Part shown: piece after piece, positions 59,010 through 64,000 of the stretch
Layout: the number at the start of each line of letters is the position of its first letter
Position numbering within the stretch: position 1 is the stretch's first letter
Program-made: the position numbers and the translations under genes
The notes under the pieces: generated by a model
What the model was told of the DNA's origin: nothing
Database searches by the model: none
What the model saw: only the letters and a program-made list of their open reading frames with translations
Assembly (NCBI RefSeq): GCF_028527925.1
Contig: NZ_JAPESW010000003.1
Coordinates: forward strand, 1-64,000
Origin: Cellulomonas fimi
GTDB taxonomy: Bacteria > Actinomycetota > Actinomycetes > Actinomycetales > Cellulomonadaceae
Reading direction: 5' to 3'
Length of the DNA: 64,000 bases

Positions 59010-59089
59010 TCGTGCCCAGGTGTGGACCTGGCGTCGCACCTGGCGGGACCTGCGTGCGCCGGACGCCACGTGCGCGGCCCTGAACGACG

Positions 59090-59139
59090 AGGAACCCGCG
59101 CTGACACAGGCTGGGGTGCCTGGTCCAGCGCGGGTTCCT
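59090..59139. terminator. Nested hairpin between lipoprotein operon and tRNA-Thr
   Basis: AGGAACCCGCGCTG (59090-59103) and CAGCGCGGGTTCCT (59126-59139) are perfect complements; the inner part adds CAGGC/GCCTG. It probably terminates both the plus-strand operon and the minus-strand tRNA, whose 3' end is three bases away. Confidence 0.75.
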
Positions 59140-59141
59140 GG

Positions 59142-59217
59142 TGGAGCCGCCTTGGGGAATCGAACCCCAGACCTTCTCATTACGAGTGAGACGCTCTGCC
59201 GACTGAGCTAAGGCGGC
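59142..59217 (-). tRNA. tRNA-Thr (anticodon CGT)
   Basis: 76 bases with encoded CCA. Acceptor stem GCCGCCT/AGGCGGC, D-arm region TTAGCTCAGTCGGCAGAGC, anticodon stem TCTCA/TGAGA with loop CTCGTAA (anticodon CGT), TPsiC arm CTGGGGTTCGATTCCCCA. It reads ACG threonine codons. A sigma-70-like promoter lies 45 bases upstream. Confidence 0.95.
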
Positions 59218-59261
59218 GTCGTCGTCCCCGTGGGCGGACCCCCGGATCGACGAGCGCGCCC

Positions 59262-59291
59262 ACTGTACCCGGCGCAGGGCCCTGGCTCCAA
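59262..59291 (-). promoter_or_regulatory. Promoter of tRNA-Thr
   Basis: TTGGAG (59291-59286), 18 bases, TACAGT (59267-59262) on the minus strand, 44 bases before the tRNA. It is the best two-box promoter I can read in the window. Confidence 0.55.
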
Positions 59292-59296
59292 AGCGG

Positions 59297-60874
59297 CTAG
59301 CAGCGCGTGCCCTCGGGCGGGACGGTGCCGGTGAGGATGTACTCGTCGACGGCGTCGGCGATGCAGTCGTTGGACGACCCGTAGGCGGTGTGGCCCTCGC
59401 CCTCGTAGGTGAGGAGCGTCGCGGTCGACAGGGTCGTCGCGAGCTTCTCGGCCCACGCGTACGGCGTCGCGGGGTCGTTCGTCGTCCCGACGACGAGGAT
59501 CGGCGCGGTCGCGTCCTTGGCCGAGTAGTCGTCGAGACCGCCGACGACGGGCACGGGCCAGTCGGCGCAGATGGTGCCGCCGTAGGAGAAGAACGAGCCC
59601 ATCGTGGGTGCGACGGCCTGGATGCGGTCCGCCTGCGCGCGCATCTCGGCCGGGTCGGCGCTCTGCCGGTCGTCGAGGCAGCCGATCGCCCAGAACGCCT
59701 CGGTCGCGTTCGTCGAGTAGGTGCCGTCGGCCTCGCGGTCGAAGTACGCGTCGGCGAGCTGCAGCAGGATCGAGCCGTCGTTCTCGTGGATCGCCGCGTC
59801 GAGCGCCTGCGTGAGATACGGCCACGAGGGCTGCGAGTACAGCGGCAGGGCGATGCCGTAGAACGCGAGCGAGCCGGTGACGCGGCGGTCGGTGCCGGTC
59901 GGCAGCGGGTCGGCGACAGCGTGGTCGAGGAGCGCGCGGATCTGCCCCATCGCCTGGTCGACGTCGCCGGTGAGCGGGCAGCGGGCGCCGGCCAGGCAGT
60001 CCGTGACGTACGCGCGCAGCGCGTTCTCGAAGCCCTGCGCCTGCCCCTCGGCGAGCTCGTCGGCGGTCAGGGTGGGGTCGAGCGCACCGTCGAGGACGAG
60101 GCGGCCGACGCGCAGCGGGAACAGCGCCGCGTAGGTGGCCCCGAGCTGCGTGCCGTACGAGAAGCCGAGGTAGGTGAGGGCGTCGTCGCCGAGCGCCGCG
60201 CGCAGCACGTCGAGATCGCGTGCCGCGCTCACCGTGTCGACGTGCGCGAGCGTCTGGCCGGAGCGCTCCTGGCACGCCTCGCCGACGCCGCGGAAGACGT
60301 CGATCGCCTCCTGGATGCCGGCGTCCGTCGAGTAGTCCGCGTCGTAGGCGACGACCTTGTCGAGCTCCTCGCCGTCCATGCAGGTGATCGGGCTCGAGCG
60401 CTGCACGCCGCGCGGGTCGAACGCCACGAGGTCGAGCTGGCGCAGCACGTCCTCGCTGATCATCGACGCGGCCTGGTCGAGGAAGTCCACGCCCGAGACG
60501 CCGGGGCCGCCGGGGTTGACGAGCAGCGACGCGACGGCCGAGCCCCCGGTCGCAGGACGGCGCGCCAGCGCGATGCCGATGGTCGCCCCCGACGGGTCCG
60601 CGTAGTCGAGCGGGACGGTCGCCGTGGCACACTCACCCTGATCGCACGTCGTCCACTCGAGCTGCTGGTCGTAGAACGACGCGAGCGCCTCGTCGGGCGC
60701 ACCCGACGTCGCGGCGGACGTCGGGACCTGCGCCTGGTTCTTGGCCGGGACGCACCCGCCGAGCACGAGCACGACGACCGTGCCCAGCGCGGCGACGACG
60801 ACGGCGGCACGCCGCCGCGCACCCGCTCGGGCGGTCGCGGCGGACGGTCGGGGCGAGGCGGTCGTCACGGGCAC
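59297..60874 (-). CDS. Lipoprotein alpha/beta hydrolase (tripeptidyl-aminopeptidase-like)
   Basis: 525 aa from GTG 60874. Signal peptide with lipobox LVLGGC (about 41). The fold matches secreted Streptomyces tripeptidyl aminopeptidases: VPLDYADPSGATIGIALAR, oxyanion region LLVNPGGPGVSG, LVAFDPRGVQRSSPI, nucleophile elbow LGFSYGTQLG, and the C-terminal TAP-like part with the acid/His region LVVGTTNDPATPYAWA and YEGEGHTAYG. Paired cysteines (TTCDQGEC, DRVTDCLAGARC-like) fit the exported state. Likely trims peptides outside the cell. The start is supported by TACCGT six bases upstream. Confidence 0.87.
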   Translation of the reverse strand: MPVTTASPRPSAATARAGARRRAAVVVAALGTVVVLVLGGCVPAKNQAQVPTSAATSGAPDEALASFYDQQLEWTTCDQGECATATVPLDYADPSGATIGIALARRPATGGSAVASLLVNPGGPGVSGVDFLDQAASMISEDVLRQLDLVAFDPRGVQRSSPITCMDGEELDKVVAYDADYSTDAGIQEAIDVFRGVGEACQERSGQTLAHVDTVSAARDLDVLRAALGDDALTYLGFSYGTQLGATYAALFPLRVGRLVLDGALDPTLTADELAEGQAQGFENALRAYVTDCLAGARCPLTGDVDQAMGQIRALLDHAVADPLPTGTDRRVTGSLAFYGIALPLYSQPSWPYLTQALDAAIHENDGSILLQLADAYFDREADGTYSTNATEAFWAIGCLDDRQSADPAEMRAQADRIQAVAPTMGSFFSYGGTICADWPVPVVGGLDDYSAKDATAPILVVGTTNDPATPYAWAEKLATTLSTATLLTYEGEGHTAYGSSNDCIADAVDEYILTGTVPPEGTRC

Positions 60875-60880
60875 GCGCCT

Positions 60881-60886
60881 ACGGTA
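60881..60886 (-). promoter_or_regulatory. -10 box TACCGT, leaderless start
   Basis: TACCGT, 6 bases, then GTG 60874 on the minus strand. No ribosome binding site. Confidence 0.5.
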
Positions 60887-60910
60887 GTCGGCGCGCCTGT
60901 GCGGTCCGGC

Positions 60911-61468
60911 TCATGCCCGCCGCGCGTACCGCAGATGGACCACACCCTCGGAGAACGCGCGCTCCTCGACGAGGCGCAGGTCGAGGCGCAGGCCGTCGGG
61001 CAGGAACCGGGTGCCGCCGCCGACCGCGACCGGGACGACGAACAGCAGCACCTCGTCGACGAGGCCCGCGCGCAGCGCGTGCGCCGCGAGGGTCGGGCCG
61101 CCGATCGACACGTCGGCCGGCGAGGACTCGACGAGCGCGCGGACCGCGACCGGGTCGAAGCTCCGCTCGAGCCGCGTGCGGGCCGTCGTCACCGCGTCGA
61201 GCGTCGAGGAGTACACGACCTTGTCGGTGCCCTGCCAGACGGCCGCGTAGTCGAGGACCACGTCCGGGGCGTCGGGGAGCGTGTGCGCCGTCTCCCAGAA
61301 CTGCATGACCTCGTACATGCGGCGGCCGTACAGGTACGTGCCGACCGGGCGCTCGAGGTCGTTGACGTACGCGTGCACGTCGTCGGGCGGCCGCGCCCAG
61401 TCGAACGCACCGGCCGCGTCGGCGGTGTACCCGTCGAGCGACGTGATCCCCGCGTAGAGCAGCGCCAC
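60911..61468 (-). CDS. Dihydrofolate reductase/RibD C-terminal family protein
   Basis: 185 aa from GTG 61468 (GAGGGG upstream). Reductase fold of the RibD C-terminal type: ALLYAGITSLDGYTAD at the start, GTYLYGRRMYEVM, VVYSSTLDAV, DVSIGGPTLAAHALRAGLVDEVLLFVVPVAVGGGTRFLPDG and a closing strand VVHLRYARR. Probably an NADPH-dependent reductase; the substrate is unknown and it is not true FolA. Confidence 0.8.
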   Translation of the reverse strand: MALLYAGITSLDGYTADAAGAFDWARPPDDVHAYVNDLERPVGTYLYGRRMYEVMQFWETAHTLPDAPDVVLDYAAVWQGTDKVVYSSTLDAVTTARTRLERSFDPVAVRALVESSPADVSIGGPTLAAHALRAGLVDEVLLFVVPVAVGGGTRFLPDGLRLDLRLVEERAFSEGVVHLRYARRA

Positions 61469-61497
61469 GACGTCCCCTCTCGCCCGGAGGCCCTTCG

Positions 61498-61525
61498 GCG
61501 CCGCCGTCCTGCGCGGCGGCGGCGC
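61498..61525 (-). terminator. Hairpin after holB
   Basis: GCGCCGCCG (61498-61506) and CGGCGGCGC (61517-61525), 10-base loop, 19 bases after the holB stop on the minus strand. Confidence 0.5.
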
Positions 61526-61543
61526 GGCCGCGGCCTCGTCCCG

Positions 61544-62680
61544 TCAGCCCTGCGGTCGCAGCGCGATGGCCATCGCCTCGACCGCGAGCAGCGGCGCGAC
61601 GTTCCCCGCGATGCGCGTGCGCGCCTGCCCGACGGCGTCCATGCGGCGCAGCGTCTGCTCGGGCGTGCTCTGCTCGGCGAGCGTGCGCACCGCCTCGGCG
61701 TGCTCGACGTTGACGAGCTCGACGCCCGCGCCGAGCTGCACGACGAGCACGTCGCGGTACAGCGACAGCAGGTCGACCATCGCGCGGTCCAGCACGTCGC
61801 GCTGCGCGCGTGTGGCGCGACGCTTCTGCTCCTCCTCGAGCTGGCGCACCTGCGAGCGCAGCGCGGGCGGCAGCGTCGTCGCACCCTCGGCGCCCAGCGA
61901 CCGGAGCAGCTCGGCCTTCTCGGCGGCGTCGCGGTGCTCGGTCGCGGCCTTGGCGTCGGCCTGCGCGGTCTCGACGAGCTCGCCCGCCGCGAGGACCGCG
62001 TCGCCGACCCCGCGGATCTTGGCCGCGATCGCCAGGACCGCGGACCGGCGCGCACGTCCCTCGGGGTCGCGCGCCAGGCGCCGGGCGATGCCGACGTGGC
62101 TCTGCGCGGCCCGGGCGGCGACGCCCGCGACATCCGCGGGGATGCCGTCGCGCGACACGAGCAGCGCCGCGACCGCGTCGACCGGCGGCACGCGGAGCGC
62201 GACCGAGCGGCTGCGGGATCGGATCGTCACGAGCACGTCCTGCGGGCTCGGCGCGCACAGCACCCACACGGTGCGGGCGGCGGGCTCCTCGATGGCCTTG
62301 AGCAGCGCGTTGCCGCTCGTGTCGTTCAGGCGGTCGGCGTCCTCCACGACGATCACGCGCCAGCGACCCTGGGACGGCGACCGCTGCGCGAGCTCGACGA
62401 GCGGGCGGACCGTGTCAGCCCGGATGACGACGCCCTCGGTCGCGACGTACGTGACGTCGGGGTGCGTGCCGCCGAGCGTCGTCGTGCAGTCGTGGCAGCG
62501 GCCGCAGCCGCCGTCGACGCACTGCAGCGCGGCGGCGAACGCGCGCGCCGCGTTCGAGCGGCCCGACCCGGGCGGGCCCGTCAGCAGCCAGGCGTGCGTC
62601 ATGGCCGACGGGTCGCGGACCGCCGTGCGCAGCACCTCGACGGCGGGCTCCTGCCCGACGACGTCGTCCCACACGCTCAC
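61544..62680 (-). CDS. holB: DNA polymerase III delta' subunit
   Basis: 378 aa from GTG 62680, overlapping the tmk stop (GTGA). Clamp-loader subunit. VWDDVVGQEPAVEVL, P-loop-like TGPPGSGRSNAARA (Arg for Lys, in line with delta' not hydrolysing ATP), the four-Cys zinc site C-x5-C-x2-C-x2-C (CVDGGCGRCHDC), WRVIVVEDADRLNDTSGNALLKAIEEP and the sensor region VLCAPSPQDVLVTIRSRSR. The tmk-holB order is standard in actinobacteria. Confidence 0.93.
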   Translation of the reverse strand: MSVWDDVVGQEPAVEVLRTAVRDPSAMTHAWLLTGPPGSGRSNAARAFAAALQCVDGGCGRCHDCTTTLGGTHPDVTYVATEGVVIRADTVRPLVELAQRSPSQGRWRVIVVEDADRLNDTSGNALLKAIEEPAARTVWVLCAPSPQDVLVTIRSRSRSVALRVPPVDAVAALLVSRDGIPADVAGVAARAAQSHVGIARRLARDPEGRARRSAVLAIAAKIRGVGDAVLAAGELVETAQADAKAATEHRDAAEKAELLRSLGAEGATTLPPALRSQVRQLEEEQKRRATRAQRDVLDRAMVDLLSLYRDVLVVQLGAGVELVNVEHAEAVRTLAEQSTPEQTLRRMDAVGQARTRIAGNVAPLLAVEAMAIALRPQG

Positions 62681-63420
62681 GACGTCACCGCGCTCGGGTC
62701 GGCGGGCGCCTCGCGACGGGTCCCCGCGTCGGCCGCCGCCGCCGGGTCGTCGTCGGCGGCGCCGTCGACGTCCGCGGCACGGTCGGCGTCCGCCGACACC
62801 GCCGCCGCGAGCAGCGCGTCGACGCGGTCGCCGATGACCGCCGCGAGCTCCTCGGCCGGGCGCGTCGCGTCGAGCACGAGCCAGCGGTCGGGGTCGGCCG
62901 TCGCGCGGTCGAGGAACGCGAGGCGGGTGCGGCGGTGGAAGTCGTCGCCCTCGCTCTCGAGCCGGTCGGGAGCCGAGGTGAGGCGGGCGCGGCCCACGTC
63001 GGGGTCGAGGTCGAGCAGCACGGTCAGCGCGGGCAGCAGGCCCCGCGTCGCCCACAGCGACAGGTTCTCGACCTCGTCCGCGCCGAGCTCGCGGCCGGTG
63101 CCCTGGTAGGCGACGGACGAGTCGAGGTAGCGGTCCGTGACGACGACCGCTCCGCGCTCGAGCGCGGGCCGGACGAGCGACGCCACGTGGTGCGCGCGGT
63201 CCGTGGCGTACAGGAGGGCCTCGGTGCGGGCGTCCACGTGCTCGCCGTGCAGCACCGCGTCGCGGAGCGTCTGGCCGAGCGCCGTGCCGCCGGGCTCCCG
63301 GGTCAGCACGACCGCGCGGCCCTGCGCCCGCAGCCGCTCGGCGAGCAGCCGAGCCTGCGTCGACTTGCCGGCACCGTCGCCGCCCTCGAACGACACGAAC
63401 AGGCCGGGAGCAGGAGTCAC
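62677..63420 (-). CDS. tmk: Thymidylate kinase
   Basis: 247 aa from GTG 63420. Phosphorylates dTMP to dTDP. P-loop FVSFEGGDGAGKSTQARLL, DR motif VVVTDRYLDSSVAYQG, TVLLDLDPDVGRARL, and a lid region ESEGDDFHRRTRLAFL. About 40 extra C-terminal residues rich in Ala/Asp are an extension. The start is fixed by a -10 box TACCCT (63432-63427) six bases upstream, not by the earlier in-frame codon at 63447. Confidence 0.93.
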   Translation of the reverse strand: MTPAPGLFVSFEGGDGAGKSTQARLLAERLRAQGRAVVLTREPGGTALGQTLRDAVLHGEHVDARTEALLYATDRAHHVASLVRPALERGAVVVTDRYLDSSVAYQGTGRELGADEVENLSLWATRGLLPALTVLLDLDPDVGRARLTSAPDRLESEGDDFHRRTRLAFLDRATADPDRWLVLDATRPAEELAAVIGDRVDALLAAAVSADADRAADVDGAADDDPAAAADAGTRREAPADPSAVTS

Positions 63421-63426
63421 GACGTC

Positions 63427-63432
63427 AGGGTA
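63427..63432 (-). promoter_or_regulatory. -10 box TACCCT, leaderless start of tmk
   Basis: TACCCT on the minus strand, then GACGTC, then GTG 63420. No ribosome binding site. Confidence 0.5.
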
Positions 63433-63454
63433 GTCGCGGCCACCCACGGCCCCC

Positions 63455-64000
63455 TCACTCGCCGGGGTAGGTGACCCCGATCTGCCGCCGGACCTCGTCC
63501 ATCGTCGCCATGACGGCGAGCGTGTCGTCCCACGTCAGGCGCGGACTCTCGACCTCGCCGGCCGCGACGCGTCGCGCGACCTCGGCGGCCTCGAACTGCA
63601 GACCCTTGCTGCCGGGCTGGTCGAAGGACCACACGCGCCCGTCGGTGCGCTGCACCCGGAACGACGTCGGCCGGTAGAAGGAGCCCGCGACCTGGATGTT
63701 GCCCTCGGTGCCGCTGATGAGCGCGACGGTCGGCGTGCGCGACCACAGCGTCGTCGAGAGCGTGGCCTGCGCGCGCTCGCCGTAGGACAGGACGATCGAG
63801 ACCTGCCCGTCGACGCCCGTCTCGGTCAGCGCACCCACCGCGTGCACGGCGTCGGGGACGCCGAGGAAGTCGTGCGCGAACGACACCGGGTAGACGCCGA
63901 GGTCCAGGAGCGCGCCGCCCGCGAGCTCGGGCGCGAACAGACGGCTCGCCGGGTCGAACGCGAACGCCTGCCCGTGGTCGGCGGACAGGTTGACGATCTC
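63455..64000 (-). CDS. Gfo/Idh/MocA family oxidoreductase, C-terminal part (partial)
   Basis: The frame is open to the right edge, giving 181 residues of the C-terminal half. The edge sequence reads EIVNLSADHGQAFAFDPASR, followed by LFAPELAGGALLDLGVYPVSFAHDFLG, the conserved GGGALLDLGVYP-type motif of the family's substrate domain. ISGTEGNIQVAG, FEAAEVARRVAAGEVESP and the closing TMDEVRRQIGVTYPGE are also typical. NAD(P)-dependent sugar or inositol dehydrogenases belong here. The Rossmann domain lies outside the window. It ends 34 bases before the tmk start. Confidence 0.87.
   Translation of the reverse strand, partial: EIVNLSADHGQAFAFDPASRLFAPELAGGALLDLGVYPVSFAHDFLGVPDAVHAVGALTETGVDGQVSIVLSYGERAQATLSTTLWSRTPTVALISGTEGNIQVAGSFYRPTSFRVQRTDGRVWSFDQPGSKGLQFEAAEVARRVAAGEVESPRLTWDDTLAVMATMDEVRRQIGVTYPGE

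Noticed and set aside
1..64000. CRISPR arrays, rRNA genes, insertion sequences, prophage or integron genes
   Set aside because: No regularly spaced direct repeats of 20-40 bases with unique spacers, no rRNA-like sequence, and no transposase, integrase or phage structural protein could be recognised on either strand.

Overview
The window is very GC-rich throughout, with dense, mostly non-overlapping genes, many GTG starts, many 4-base start/stop overlaps and many genes that appear leaderless. Together with the gene content (Tad pilus locus with a LysM/BTAD membrane protein, WXG100 plus FtsK/SpoIIIE-type secretion ATPase, LAL-type LuxR regulators, DUF3806 proteins, YibE/F pair) this points to a high-GC actinobacterium, probably Cellulomonas or a close relative in Cellulomonadaceae. 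The genus is an inference, not something the sequence proves.

Layout. Bases 1-13.2 kb hold a partial OsmC-type peroxidase, a LAL-type ATPase that lacks its DNA-binding end, a secreted M15 D,D-carboxypeptidase-like protein, a small HTH protein with a Thr/Pro repeat tail, protein-L-isoaspartate methyltransferase, a large secreted subtilase, a DUF3806 protein, RNase HI, a small membrane protein, a DoxX protein, a 5'-3' exonuclease and a multi-pass membrane protein. Bases 13.3-19 kb, mostly on the minus strand, hold an ECF sigma factor with its membrane anti-sigma candidate, a hypothetical protein, a ParA/MinD-like ATPase of the kind found with type VII secretion, an RsbW-like kinase and a VOC protein. 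Bases 19.2-31.4 kb, mostly on the plus strand, hold a 69-aa ORF coupled to a full-length LAL regulator, a TmrB-like P-loop protein, LigD-type polymerase, a DHA2 MFS exporter, a second M15 peptidase, a second DUF3806 protein, RtcB and a secreted protein with LDTR repeats.

Bases 31.4-46.1 kb form one minus-strand block. It runs cpaB, tadZ, tadA, tadB, tadC, flp-type pilin, two tadE-like genes and tadG. It then continues into a LysM/BTAD membrane protein, a WXG100 protein and an EssC/EccC-like ATPase. Tad pilus genes and a minimal type VII-like secretion pair are therefore contiguous. Nearly every Tad junction is a 4-base overlap, so translation is probably coupled. A 14-bp hairpin separates the WXG100 gene from the ATPase gene.

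Bases 46.2-59 kb hold an FHA gene preceded by a 27-aa coupled ORF, two accessory loci of poorly characterised proteins with ESX-like architecture (49.2-52.5 kb with a divergent lipoprotein/secreted pair, and 56.1-59.0 kb ending in a lipoprotein), a DUF3093-like protein and a tandem YibE/F pair. The end of the window holds tRNA-Thr(CGT), a lipoprotein alpha/beta hydrolase, a RibD/DHFR-like reductase, holB, tmk and the C-terminal part of a Gfo/Idh/MocA oxidoreductase.

The less obvious signals are regulatory. Three unlinked genes (one M15 peptidase and both DUF3806 genes) start 9-12 bases after a sigma-28-like TCAAG/GNCNGA element. At least nine genes start 6-8 bases after a TANNNT -10 box. A perfect 22-bp palindrome lies in the divergent region at 19.07 kb. 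At three genes the segment holding the stop codon is repeated in tandem.
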